DNA of 64,000 bases from UBA877 sp034436335. Its GTDB lineage: Bacteria > Chloroflexota > Anaerolineae > Anaerolineales > Villigracilaceae. The position numbers were made by a program, and so were the translations under genes. Below are positions 48,265 through 56,829 of the stretch, one piece after another. The stretch spans positions 41,136 to 105,135 of the forward strand of contig DAOTVO010000019.1 in the NCBI GenBank assembly GCA_034436335.1, given 5' to 3'. Numbering within the stretch: the first letter of the stretch is position 1; each line of letters opens with the position of its first letter. Below the pieces are notes generated by a model, which was given only the letters and a program-made list of their open reading frames with translations, made no database searches and was not told the origin of the DNA.

Positions 48265-48300
48265 GTTTTGGGCGTGTTCTGCTTGTTCCTTTGGCGACGT

Positions 48301-49719
48301 TTATGGATTGGCGGTGGCCGAGGGACGCAGTGTTGCAGACGGCCGCGGGGTGGAAGTCGGCCGTGGCGTGATTGTAAATGTCGGCGTGATGGTTGGCGAA
48401 GGGGTAAATGTGGCGGTTGGGATGAGGATGGCTCCGGCAGTATAGATGCGGTCTACCACTTCCCCATATGTACCCATGGCACCCAGATTGCTCTGGTTGT
48501 AAATGATATTGACGGCCGCGCCGTCGCCGGTCAGGATCTCGACTTGGGATTTTCCCGAATAAGAATAGGCTGTTCCGGGCGCAATCCGTCCCTCAAAGAC
48601 GATTTTCCCGTCCACGGTGACTTTGACCCACGTACTGCGGCTGGGAACCAGAACAACCTGCACCGGGTCGGTCCCGGCGGGAGGAAGCGTGATTGCGGGC
48701 AAAGGCCCGTTCTCCGTTGGGACAGCACTTCCCCCTGCCGACGGACTGCCGGTCATGGCGGGCCGCGTTGACTCCGGCGAGGCGACCAAAACGTCCAAAA
48801 TAGAGGGGGCTGTTGGCTGGGGAGTGATGGCGGCGTTGGCGCGTAGCATCTGGTTGGAGCCCCAGAAAATCAGAGCAAGGAGCAGGATTCCCAGCCCAAC
48901 CCCAACGAGTATGTCAATGGAGAGATAGCGGCGCAGCAAGGGAGGAAGATTGATTCTCTTGGCCGGTTTTTGCTCGGCAGGTTCAATGTTAGGCTGGCGC
49001 TCTGCCAATTGAATTTGCAATCCCTCGGCATAGCGCAACAGAATGGCGTCCACATCCAGGTCGAGGAAGTGAGCGTAATTGCTGAGCATGCCACGCGCCT
49101 GCACCGTGGAGGGGAGGCGCTCCAAGTCGCCGTTTTCGAGCGCTTCGAGATAATGTCTGCGCACATAGGTGTGCTGTTCGGTCTCACTCAGGCTGATGCT
49201 GAGACTTTCCCGCCTTTTGCGAAGGGAAGCGCCAATTTCCTCGAAGATACTCTGCGAAAGGCGGGACTCGGAACGTGGCGGCTTTTCTACCTCAACGAGA
49301 AAAGACGATTCGTTTGCGGCAGGCGGAGAAACGGTCTCTGCTTTCGTATCTGCGGCGGCAGAGATGGTTTCTTCGGCCGGGGCGGCTTTCTTGCGCCGGG
49401 GACGCTCCTTTGGCGCTGGGTCCGCGCGGGAGGCTTCGGAGGGGATAGAGGGCGCTTGGGGCGGGGGAGCAGGCAGCAGGTCAGAGGGCGAAGCCGCACG
49501 TTGGCGCTCGGACATTTCCTCGAGGGAAAGTCCCAAGAATTCAGCGTAGAGTTTCAGAAAACCGCGCGCCTGCGCGGCCGAGGGAATGGACGAGAAGTCA
49601 TCTGCTTCCAGGGCCTCGAGATAATGCGCCTGGATGCGCGTGGCCTGGACGACTTTGGCAAGACTTAAATTCTTTGCCAGTCGGGCTTGTTTGAGTTGCT
49701 GGCCAATGGTTTCAGACAT
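48301..49719 (-). CDS. RodZ-like membrane protein with two helix-turn-helix domains
   Basis: A 472-residue bitopic protein. The N-terminus is an HTH_25 domain (GQQLKQARLAKNLSLAKVVQ), as in the cell-shape protein RodZ. After a low-complexity linker a second HTH domain appears near residues 155-230 (GASLRKRRESLSISLSETEQ and HYLEALENGDLERLPS). A transmembrane helix lies near 275-295, and an external DUF4115-like domain (STWVKVTVDGKIVFEG) follows. The protein ends in a Thr/Pro-rich tail. RodZ links MreB to the wall machinery through its HTH. A second HTH is unusual. It is the last minus-strand gene before the jag unit; rplI lies upstream. Confidence 0.82.
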   Translation of the reverse strand: MSETIGQQLKQARLAKNLSLAKVVQATRIQAHYLEALEADDFSSIPSAAQARGFLKLYAEFLGLSLEEMSERQRAASPSDLLPAPPPQAPSIPSEASRADPAPKERPRRKKAAPAEETISAAADTKAETVSPPAANESSFLVEVEKPPRSESRLSQSIFEEIGASLRKRRESLSISLSETEQHTYVRRHYLEALENGDLERLPSTVQARGMLSNYAHFLDLDVDAILLRYAEGLQIQLAERQPNIEPAEQKPAKRINLPPLLRRYLSIDILVGVGLGILLLALIFWGSNQMLRANAAITPQPTAPSILDVLVASPESTRPAMTGSPSAGGSAVPTENGPLPAITLPPAGTDPVQVVLVPSRSTWVKVTVDGKIVFEGRIAPGTAYSYSGKSQVEILTGDGAAVNIIYNQSNLGAMGTYGEVVDRIYTAGAILIPTATFTPSPTITPTFTITPRPTSTPRPSATLRPSATANP

Positions 49720-49732
49720 GCTATTAATGCAA

Positions 49733-49765
49733 CATCACCGGTCCCCCACAGGTTGACCGGTGATG
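49733..49765 (-). terminator. Hairpin after rplI
   Basis: CATCACCGGTC pairs with GACCGGTGATG (11 bp perfect) around an 11-base loop. It lies 19 bases after the rplI stop on the minus strand and just before the RodZ-like ATG. The T-run is weak. Confidence 0.55.
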
Positions 49766-49784
49766 ATTTGCCATTCGCGAGAAT

Positions 49785-50306
49785 TTACGCCTCTTCGGGG
49801 AGGGATTTCTGCCCTTCGGCTTCGACGGCCTCAGGTTCGGGCGAGAGGATCGGTTCGGCTTCGCCTTCGCGATAGACAACCACCTTGATTTCCGGAATGA
49901 GGTCCATTGTCAGGCGGACGCGAACGATGTGTTCGCCGAGAGTGCGCAGGGGCTGCATGTCAATTTGCTGACGCTTGACGGTAAAGCCGGTTTTCTTCTG
50001 AATCTGGTCGGCCACATCTTGCGAAGTGATGGAGCCGTAGAGTTTGCCGGTCTCGCCGGCGCGAGCGCCAAAACTCAACTGCAGTTTCGACAACGCTTCG
50101 GCAACAATGCTCATTTCCTGATTCAGCAAAGCGCGTGTTTCGGCGGCTTTCTGGCGAATGCGCTCGGCCTGTTTGAGAGCGCCTTCGGTGGCCAGGATGG
50201 CCATTCCTTGAGGGATAAGAAAATTGCGGCCATAGCCATCGGCAACTTTCTTGACATCCCCCGCACGTCCAAGTTTGTAAACGTCTTTGATAAGGAGCAC
50301 TTTCAT
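49785..50306 (-). CDS. rplI: 50S ribosomal protein L9
   Basis: A 173-residue ribosomal protein. MKVLLIKDVYKLGRAGDVKK and VADGYGRNFLIPQGMA are the classical L9 start. A connecting helix follows (RIRQKAAETRALLNQE), then the C-terminal domain with FGARAGETGKLYGSITSQDV and a LG-H-V pattern. The C-terminus has an extra acidic tail of about 20 residues (EPILSPEPEAVEAEGQ). AAGGAGCAC... lies just after the start region inside the coding sequence; the ribosome binding site itself is AAAGGGC before the ATG. The usual neighbours rpsF, ssb and rpsR are absent. Confidence 0.95.
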   Translation of the reverse strand: MKVLLIKDVYKLGRAGDVKKVADGYGRNFLIPQGMAILATEGALKQAERIRQKAAETRALLNQEMSIVAEALSKLQLSFGARAGETGKLYGSITSQDVADQIQKKTGFTVKRQQIDMQPLRTLGEHIVRVRLTMDLIPEIKVVVYREGEAEPILSPEPEAVEAEGQKSLPEEA

Positions 50307-50470
50307 TGCAATCAAGCCCTTTCGAAATTGGATTTTTGGAGTGAAGGGTACAACACTCCGGCGGCTGATTTTACCAGAGTGGGGCAAGAGTGGGAAGGCT
50401 TGGGGCGGCTTGCCGATGGCAATTTTCTACAATCTCTTGCCATCGGCCGCGGTTTCTAACACTCCTCTTA

Positions 50471-50499
50471 TTGACGCTCATTTTTCTGCATGGTATGAT
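50471..50499 (+). promoter_or_regulatory. Sigma-70 promoter of the hrcA operon
   Basis: TTGACG (50471-50476) and TATGAT (50494-50499) are spaced exactly 17 bases. The transcription start would be about 50506, just before the CIRCE operator, which suits repression by HrcA. Confidence 0.85.
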
Positions 50500-50512
50500 T
50501 ATCCGCGTCATT

Positions 50513-50539
50513 TTAGCACTCTTGCTTTTAGAGTGCTAA
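50513..50539 (+). promoter_or_regulatory. CIRCE operator (HrcA binding site)
   Basis: TTAGCACTC, nine bases, then GAGTGCTAA is the canonical perfect CIRCE inverted repeat. It lies between the promoter and the hrcA ATG at 50555, so the chaperone operon is under HrcA heat-shock repression. Confidence 0.97.
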
Positions 50540-50554
50540 AATAAAGGACGGACG

Positions 50555-51604
50555 ATGAACGACCTGACCGAACGCCAGCGCTTTTTGCTCAACCTGATTG
50601 TGCGTGAGTACATCGAAACCGCACAGCCGGTCGGCTCGCGCAATGTGGTGGAAAAGTACCATCTCGATCTCAGTCCGGCCACCGTGCGCAACGAAATGGC
50701 CGTCCTGACCGAGTTCGGCTACTTGCGCCAGCCGCACACCTCCGCCGGGCGCGTCCCCACCGAGGACGGCTACCGCTACTTCGTCACCCATATCGTCTAT
50801 CGGGTGGACTTGCCCGAATCGGCGCGGCATACCATCAGCCACCAGTTCTATCAGGCGCGTCAGGACGTGGAGCAATGGATGCCGCTGGCCGCATCCATCC
50901 TCGCCCATCATTCCCGCGCTGCATCGCTTGTCACTGCCCCGCACGCCGAACGGGCGCGTTACAAGCACCTGGAACTCATCTCCACGCAGGGGCGTCAGGT
51001 GTTGATGGTGCTGGTTCTGGCCGGCGGCGAAGTCCATCAGCAACTGCTTACCCTGGCTGAGCCGGTCAGTCAGGAACGTCTTTCAGAGGCTGCCTCGGCC
51101 CTCAACCGCCTCTGCCTCGGCCGCACGACGGAAGAAATTGCGGCCCTGCCCTCCCGCGGCGACGCGCTGGAAAAGGACATCCTGACTCTTGTGCTGGCCG
51201 ACATGAATCGCGAAGAACAGCGCGTCTCGGGCGAAATCTACCTCGACGGCCTGACCAACGTTCTCTCCGAGCCGGAGTTTCTCAGTTCCGATGACGCCCG
51301 CCGCGCCCTCCGCCTCTTCGAGGAGCGCACCCTGCTCCAGAACCTCCTTACGCGGGTGATGCCCGACTCCGAAGTCGGCGGCGTGCAGGTGCTGATTGGC
51401 GGCGAAGGGAAGTGGGAGGAACTCAAGCAATGCTCGGTTGTCCTCGCCCGCTACGGCATGCCCGGCCAGGCTACCGGCATGTTGGGCGTCTTTGGCCCAA
51501 CCCGCATGGCCTATTCACGGACCATTCCCACCGTCCGCTTCATGGCTGACCTGTTGAGCAGCCTCGTTTCAGAAACTATTGTTGGAGAAGAAAATGAGCA
51601 GTAA
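50555..51604 (+). CDS. hrcA: Heat-inducible transcription repressor HrcA
   Basis: A 349-residue repressor. The N-terminal winged helix has FLLNLIVREYIETAQPVGSR and LSPATVRNEMAVLTEFGYL, followed by QPHTSAGRVPTEDGYRYFV, the diagnostic HrcA segment. The central GAF-like and C-terminal domains (VLIGGEGKWEELKQCSVVLA) complete it. HrcA binds the CIRCE element just upstream and thus represses its own operon; GroEL usually helps it fold. GrpE starts within the last codons of hrcA. Confidence 0.96.
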   Translation: MNDLTERQRFLLNLIVREYIETAQPVGSRNVVEKYHLDLSPATVRNEMAVLTEFGYLRQPHTSAGRVPTEDGYRYFVTHIVYRVDLPESARHTISHQFYQARQDVEQWMPLAASILAHHSRAASLVTAPHAERARYKHLELISTQGRQVLMVLVLAGGEVHQQLLTLAEPVSQERLSEAASALNRLCLGRTTEEIAALPSRGDALEKDILTLVLADMNREEQRVSGEIYLDGLTNVLSEPEFLSSDDARRALRLFEERTLLQNLLTRVMPDSEVGGVQVLIGGEGKWEELKQCSVVLARYGMPGQATGMLGVFGPTRMAYSRTIPTVRFMADLLSSLVSETIVGEENEQ

Positions 51605-52175
51605 GAAAAAAGTGCGCCCTTCTACTTCTGAAGCAGAATCCACTTCCAATCAGAGCGCCGCGCCGGCGGCCTCCCCCGCCCCGTCCGATTCGTCGGAACA
51701 GCTGGCTGAGGTCGAGGCCCGCGCCGCCGACCTGGAAAGGCAACTCGCCGAAGCGCAGGCGCAGGTCGCTGAGTACAAGGACGGCTGGCAGCGCGCCGTT
51801 GCCGAACTCCAAAATTATCGCCGCCGCGTCGAACGCGAGCAAGCCGAAAGTTATCAGGTTGCCCTGGGTAACATCATCAAGCGCTACCTGCCCATCCTGG
51901 ATGACCTCGAGCGCGCCCTCGAACACCGCCCCGATGGTTTACCCTGGGCGGACGGAATCGAACTGATTTACCGCAAATTGAAAACGATTTTGGAGAACGA
52001 AGGGGTGAAGCGCATCGAGGCCGAGGGCCAGCCCTTCGACCCCAACTTCCACGAGGCGATTGCCCAGGAGGCCGTCGAAGGCGTGGAAAGCGGGACGGTC
52101 ATCGGCGTCGTCCAGCAGGGCTACCTGCTTGGCGAGCGCGTCATCCGCCCGGCGCTGGTGAGGGTGGCGCAATGA
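51594..52175 (+). CDS. grpE: Nucleotide exchange factor GrpE
   Basis: A 193-residue homodimeric cochaperone that releases ADP from DnaK. The N-terminus is a disordered Ser/Thr/Ala-rich tail. A long coiled coil follows (EQLAEVEARAADLERQLAEA) and then the core YKDGWQRAVAELQNYRRRVE. The C-terminal beta domain has GQPFDPNFHEAIAQE and a VLxxGY-like QQGYLLGERVIRPALVRV. The ATG at 51594 overlaps the hrcA stop by 11 bases and is preceded by GGAGAAGAAA. Confidence 0.94.
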   Translation: MSSKKKVRPSTSEAESTSNQSAAPAASPAPSDSSEQLAEVEARAADLERQLAEAQAQVAEYKDGWQRAVAELQNYRRRVEREQAESYQVALGNIIKRYLPILDDLERALEHRPDGLPWADGIELIYRKLKTILENEGVKRIEAEGQPFDPNFHEAIAQEAVEGVESGTVIGVVQQGYLLGERVIRPALVRVAQ

Positions 52176-52263
52176 CTTGCTGTGTCACGTGCTTCAGTGT
52201 CATATGTTCTCGTAAACCCTGACACTGGGACACTTGACTTGAAACACTGATTCAGGAGACAAC

Positions 52264-54144
52264 ATGGCAAAAATCATTGGCATTGACCTCGGCACGACCA
52301 ACTCTGTTTGCGCGGTGATGATGGGCAGCGAGCCGGTCGTCATCCCCTCCTCGGAGGGAGAGCGACTGGTCCCTTCGGTGGTGGCATTTAACAAAAACCA
52401 CGAGCGTCTTGTAGGGCGCGTGGCGCGCAACCAGGCCATTGTCAACTCGCAGAACACCATTTTCTCGATTAAGCGCTTCATGGGGCGCAAGTACGAAGAC
52501 CCCGAAGTCCAGCGTACCCTGCAGCGCGTCCCTTATACGGTCCTGCCCGCCGAGAACGGCGACGTGCGCGTCCGCCTAGATGACAAAGAGTATTCCCCGC
52601 CAGAAGTTTCGGCCATGATTCTGGCAAAAATCAAGCGCGACGCCGAAGCCTACCTGGGCGAGCCGGTCACGCAGGCGGTCATCACCGTCCCGGCCTATTT
52701 CAACGACGCCCAGCGCAACGCCACCAAAGACGCCGGCCGCATCGCCGGGCTGGACGTGCTGCGCATTATCAACGAACCGACTGCCTCCTCGCTGGCCTAC
52801 GGCCTGGACAAGAAAACCAACGAAATCATCGCCGTCTACGACCTGGGCGGCGGCACATTCGACATCTCCATCCTCGATGTGGGCGAAGGCGTTTTCCAGG
52901 TGCGCTCCACCAGCGGCGATACCTTCCTCGGCGGCGATGACTTCGACCAGCGCGTCATGGAATACCTGATTCAGGAATTCCAGAAAGAAAACAATCTCGA
53001 CGTGCGCCAGGATAAGCAGGCCATGCAGCGTCTGCGCGAGGCGGCTGAAAAGGCCAAAATCGAACTCTCCTCCATGATGCAGACCGAAATCAATCTGCCT
53101 TATCTGACCGCCGACGCCTCCGGCCCGAAACATCTCGTCCTCACTCTAACGCGCGCCAAACTGGAACAATTGACCGGCGACCTCATCGAGAAGACTCTCG
53201 TCCCCGTGCGGCAGGCGCTGGCCGATGCTGGCCTCTCGCCCTCGGATGTCAACGAGGTGGTGCTGGTCGGCGGCATGACGCGCATGCCTGCCGTCCAGGA
53301 AGCCGTGCGCCGCTTCTTCGGCAAAGAGCCGCACAAAGGCGTCAACCCCGATGAAGTTGTCGCCGTCGGCGCGGCTATTCAGGCCGGCGTGTTGGGCGGT
53401 GAGGTCAAAGACATCCTCCTGCTCGATGTGACGCCGCTGACCCTTTCCATCGAGACGCTTGGCGGGGTGGCGACTCCGCTCATCGAACGCAACACCACCA
53501 TCCCCACCCGGCGCAGTCAGGTCTTCTCCACCGCCAGCGACAACCAGACTCAGGTCGAGATTCACGTCCTGCAGGGCGAGCGCCCGATGGCGGTGGACAA
53601 CAAATCGCTGGGCAAGTTCATCCTCGACGGCATCCCGCCCGCCCCGCGCGGCATTCCGCAAATCGAAGTCACCTTCGACATTGACGCCAACGGCATCCTC
53701 AAGGTCACCGCGCTGGACAAAGCCTCCGGCCGCAGTCAGCACATCACCATCACCGCCTCCTCCGGCCTCTCGAAAGAGGAAGTCGAGCGGATGCGCGCCG
53801 AAGCCGAGGCGCATGCCGCTGAAGATAAGCGCAAGCGCGACCTCATCGAGGCCCGCAACACCGCCGACAGCGCCACCTACGCGGCCGAAAAGGCCCTCGC
53901 CGATTTCGGCGATAAGATTCCGGAAGAAGTCAAGAACGAAGTCCGCGCCGCTGTGGACGAAGTCCGCCGCGTGAAGGACGGCGAGGACACGGAGGCCATC
54001 CGCAGGGCGGTGGACGCCCTCAACCAGTCCGTTCAAAAAATCGGCGCCGCGGCCTACCAGCAGACGCCTCCGCCCGGACCCGCAACCGGCTCCGCTGGTC
54101 CCAAACCGGATGCCAATTCTGATGCAGGCGGCGAACCTCGCTAA
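52264..54144 (+). CDS. dnaK: Chaperone DnaK (Hsp70)
   Basis: A 626-residue ATP-dependent chaperone. The ATPase domain starts KIIGIDLGTTNSVCAVM and has VPAYFNDAQRNATKDAG, DLGGGTFDISIL and VLVGGMTRMPAVQEAV. The substrate-binding domain begins near residue 385 with DVTPLTLSIETLGGV. The C-terminal lid helices end in a proline/glycine-rich tail without the EEVD-like end. It works with GrpE and DnaJ encoded on either side. The 88-base spacer before it carries short CACTG-type repeats, but no separate promoter was identified. Confidence 0.97.
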   Translation: MAKIIGIDLGTTNSVCAVMMGSEPVVIPSSEGERLVPSVVAFNKNHERLVGRVARNQAIVNSQNTIFSIKRFMGRKYEDPEVQRTLQRVPYTVLPAENGDVRVRLDDKEYSPPEVSAMILAKIKRDAEAYLGEPVTQAVITVPAYFNDAQRNATKDAGRIAGLDVLRIINEPTASSLAYGLDKKTNEIIAVYDLGGGTFDISILDVGEGVFQVRSTSGDTFLGGDDFDQRVMEYLIQEFQKENNLDVRQDKQAMQRLREAAEKAKIELSSMMQTEINLPYLTADASGPKHLVLTLTRAKLEQLTGDLIEKTLVPVRQALADAGLSPSDVNEVVLVGGMTRMPAVQEAVRRFFGKEPHKGVNPDEVVAVGAAIQAGVLGGEVKDILLLDVTPLTLSIETLGGVATPLIERNTTIPTRRSQVFSTASDNQTQVEIHVLQGERPMAVDNKSLGKFILDGIPPAPRGIPQIEVTFDIDANGILKVTALDKASGRSQHITITASSGLSKEEVERMRAEAEAHAAEDKRKRDLIEARNTADSATYAAEKALADFGDKIPEEVKNEVRAAVDEVRRVKDGEDTEAIRRAVDALNQSVQKIGAAAYQQTPPPGPATGSAGPKPDANSDAGGEPR

Positions 54145-54234
54145 TGTTTGGCATCTTGCACCTCTCAGAGGTCACTCTTGCAACGTGCAAACTTGCCAAC
54201 CTGCAAACGTGCAAACGTGGAAACCTGAAAACGT

Positions 54235-55368
54235 ATGACTAACCGTGATTACTACGACATCCTCGGCGTTCCCCGCAACGCATCTTCGGAAGACATCAAG
54301 GCCGCCTTCCGCAAATTGGCGCGCCAGTATCACCCCGACGTCAGCAAAGAGCCGGACGCCGAGGAGAAATTCAAGGAAATCAACGAGGCCTATGGCGTCC
54401 TTTCCGACCCGGAGAAACGCCGCCGCTATGACCAGTTCGGACGCGCCGGCCTGGGCGACATGGGCGGCGTGGACATGCACGACTACACCATGGACTTCAA
54501 CGACCTGGTGGAGGAACTGTTTGGCAGTTTTGGCTTCGGCTTTGGGACTCCCACCGGGACGCGCGCCCGCCGTCCGCGCCGTGGACGCGACCTGCAGGTC
54601 TCGCTCTCGCTCAAGTTCGAAGAAGCTGTCTTCGGCACGGAAAAGACCGTCGAAATCACCCGCAACGAGGTCTGCTCCACCTGCCGCGGCTCGGGCGCGG
54701 CCCCTGGCACCACTCCGCAGCGTTGTCAGACCTGCGGCGGGCGCGGCGAAGTCCGTCAGGTGCGTCAGACCATTCTTGGCTCGATGATGCAGTCCGGTCC
54801 CTGCCCGACCTGCGGCGGGCGCGGCGAGGTGGTGACTTCGCCCTGCCCCACCTGCCGGGGCAGCGGACTGGAGCGCAAGACCGTCCGAAAACTGGTTTCC
54901 ATCCCCGCCGGGGTGGACACTGGCACGCAAATCCGCCTGGCTGGGGAGGGCGAGCCGGGGACGCTCGGCGGGCCGCAGGGCAACCTGTACATCGTCATCA
55001 GCGTCGAGCCGCACAAATTCTTCAAGCGCCGCGAGAATGACATCCTCCTCAACCTCGACATCAACGTGGCGCAGGCGGCCCTCGGCGCAGAGATTGACGT
55101 CCCGACGGTGGACGGCAAGAACGAAAAACTATACATCCCGCCCGGCACACAACCGGGAAAGGTTTTCACCCTCAAAGGGCGCGGCGTGCCCTACCTGCGC
55201 AAGTCGGGCCGCGGCGATCAGGTGGTCATCATCAACGTCGAGATTCCCACCCGCCTGACGAAAGAACAGCGCGAACTGTTTGAGAAACTGGCTGCCACCC
55301 TCGGCGCGACCGTCAAACCGAAGGAAAAAGGTTTCCTCGATTGGCTGGCGGAGACTTTGGGAGGGTAA
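54235..55368 (+). CDS. dnaJ: Chaperone DnaJ (Hsp40)
   Basis: A 377-residue type I J-protein. The J domain has YYDILGVPRNASSEDIKAAF and the catalytic YHPDVSK (HPD). A Gly/Phe-rich segment follows (LFGSFGFGFGTPTG). The zinc domain holds four CxxCxGxG-like repeats: CSTCRGSG, CQTCGGRG, CPTCGGRG and CPTCRGSG. The C-terminal substrate-binding domains and a short tail complete it. It stimulates the DnaK ATPase and delivers clients. The spacer to dnaK carries an AAACGTG-type repeat array. prmA starts directly after the stop. Confidence 0.97.
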   Translation: MTNRDYYDILGVPRNASSEDIKAAFRKLARQYHPDVSKEPDAEEKFKEINEAYGVLSDPEKRRRYDQFGRAGLGDMGGVDMHDYTMDFNDLVEELFGSFGFGFGTPTGTRARRPRRGRDLQVSLSLKFEEAVFGTEKTVEITRNEVCSTCRGSGAAPGTTPQRCQTCGGRGEVRQVRQTILGSMMQSGPCPTCGGRGEVVTSPCPTCRGSGLERKTVRKLVSIPAGVDTGTQIRLAGEGEPGTLGGPQGNLYIVISVEPHKFFKRRENDILLNLDINVAQAALGAEIDVPTVDGKNEKLYIPPGTQPGKVFTLKGRGVPYLRKSGRGDQVVIINVEIPTRLTKEQRELFEKLAATLGATVKPKEKGFLDWLAETLGG

Positions 55369-56295
55369 ATGAACTGGCTCGAAGTTTCCCTCACCGTAGA
55401 TGGCGAACTGGCGGAAGCCGTCGCCGATGCCTTTGCCCGTTTCGCCCCCAACGGTGTGACGACCGAACAGGCTGTGCGCTACAACGACGCCGAAGATGAA
55501 GGCACGCCGATCGGCCCGATTACCGTCCGCGCCTACCTGCCTGTTGATGAAAACATCGAAGAGACGCGCCAAAAAGTGGAGCAGGCGCTCGCCTACCTGG
55601 GCATGATTCAACCCCTGCCGGCCCCCGTCTTCACTCCCGTTGCCGACCAGAACTGGATGGAAGCCTGGAAAGAACGCTATCGGCCCATTCCCATCGGCAC
55701 GCGGCTCATCATCGTCCCGGCCTGGCTCGACTCGCCTGACCCGGCGCGCATCCCCATCAAAATTGACCCCGGCATGGCCTTCGGCACCGGCACGCATCCC
55801 ACCACGCAATTGTGCCTTGAATTCATCGAAGAACACCTCGGCCCGCCATCCTCCATCGTCCATCGTCCCTCAGTCATTGATGTCGGTTGCGGCTCCGGCA
55901 TCCTCTCCATCGCCGCCCTCAAACTCGGCGCAGAGTTCGCCCTCGGCGTGGACATTGACGAAGCCTCCCTCCGCGCCAGCCGCGAAAACGCCGAAGCCAA
56001 CGGCGTGCCGCCTGAACGCTTTGCCCTCGGCCTCGGTTCGGTGGCCGAAGTGCGGGCGGGCAACTTCCCCATTCGACAATCGCCGCTGGTGCTGGCCAAC
56101 ATCCTCGCCCCGGTGCTTGTCCGCCTCTTCGAGGCCGGCATGGCCGACTTGATCGAACCGGGCGGACTGATTATCCTTTCGGGCATCCTCGAAGAGCAGG
56201 CGCAAACCGTCATCGAGGCCGCGCAGGCACACGGTCTGGTTGTGACCGCCCGCAAGCAGAGGGGGGACTGGGTGGCGCTGGCTGGCCAACGTTAA
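55369..56295 (+). CDS. prmA: Ribosomal protein L11 methyltransferase PrmA
   Basis: A 308-residue SAM-dependent methyltransferase that trimethylates L11. The N-terminal substrate-recognition domain ends near residue 110 (WMEAWKERYRPIPIG). The catalytic core has DPGMAFGTGTHPTTQLCLE near residues 135-153, then VIDVGCGSGILSIAAL, and the NPPY-equivalent VLANILAPVL near 240. The ATG begins immediately after the dnaJ stop. dnaJ-prmA linkage is common. A hairpin follows, overlapping the stop codon. Confidence 0.94.
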   Translation: MNWLEVSLTVDGELAEAVADAFARFAPNGVTTEQAVRYNDAEDEGTPIGPITVRAYLPVDENIEETRQKVEQALAYLGMIQPLPAPVFTPVADQNWMEAWKERYRPIPIGTRLIIVPAWLDSPDPARIPIKIDPGMAFGTGTHPTTQLCLEFIEEHLGPPSSIVHRPSVIDVGCGSGILSIAALKLGAEFALGVDIDEASLRASRENAEANGVPPERFALGLGSVAEVRAGNFPIRQSPLVLANILAPVLVRLFEAGMADLIEPGGLIILSGILEEQAQTVIEAAQAHGLVVTARKQRGDWVALAGQR

Positions 56296-56319
56296 AACGT
56301 TTATACCTTCAAACGTTTT
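56294..56319 (+). terminator. Hairpin at the prmA 3' end
   Basis: AAAACGTTT pairs perfectly with AAACGTTTT around an 8-base loop. It starts in the prmA stop codon, and the 3' arm ends in TTTT. It probably closes the chaperone operon, though it is AT-rich and may be weak. Confidence 0.55.
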
Positions 56320-56336
56320 GTGCTATCATACGGTCA

Positions 56337-56774
56337 ATGACCCGCCGCCGTTTGATTTTGTACCTGTTGCTGAATGCCCTCGTCTCGGCTGCCATCGCCG
56401 GACTGGTGCTGTTCCTCTATGACCGCTTTATCCGCCCCGATTGCCCCGGCGGCGTGGGCGGGGCGGCTGGCGTGGTCATTGCCGGCGTCACGGCTCCGGG
56501 CGACTTGCAAACCGAAACGGTCACCCTGACCAACGCCGGCACCGAACCGCTTGTCCTGACCGGCTGGATGCTGCGCGACAGCGGCGGCGCAGTCTTCACC
56601 TTCCCGCAACTCACTCTCTACCCCGGCGGCAGTGTGCGCGTCCACACCGTCGCTGGCGAAGACTCAACCACCGACCTCCACTGGGGTGCCTCTGCCCCGC
56701 TCTGGCAATCCGGCGAACAGGTCGTCCTCTACGACCTCCAGGGCCTCGCCCGCGCCTTCTACCGCATTCCCTGA
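56337..56774 (+). CDS. Lamin-tail-domain (LTD) membrane protein
   Basis: A 145-residue protein. One membrane helix near residues 6-28 (ILYLLLNALVSAAIAGLVLF) anchors it with the rest outside. An Ig-like lamin-tail domain follows: GVVIAGVTAPGDLQTETVTL, then NAGTEPLVLTGWMLRDSGG, FTFPQLTLYPGGSVRVHT and GEQVVLYDLQGLARAFY. LTD domains occur in bacterial surface proteins and usually sit next to nucleases or adhesins; here it is the sole domain. A role in surface attachment is only a guess. The dnaX gene begins 56 bases downstream. Confidence 0.8.
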   Translation: MTRRRLILYLLLNALVSAAIAGLVLFLYDRFIRPDCPGGVGGAAGVVIAGVTAPGDLQTETVTLTNAGTEPLVLTGWMLRDSGGAVFTFPQLTLYPGGSVRVHTVAGEDSTTDLHWGASAPLWQSGEQVVLYDLQGLARAFYRIP

Positions 56775-56829
56775 AAACTTCGCTTCTGGCTTCTCCTCCC
56801 TCTCTTCTCGCTTTTCACTTCTCTCTGCC

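Noticed and set aside
54173..54236. CRISPR-like array in the dnaK-dnaJ spacer
   Set aside because: Units are about 10 bases, irregular and without spacers of constant length; no cas gene is in the window.
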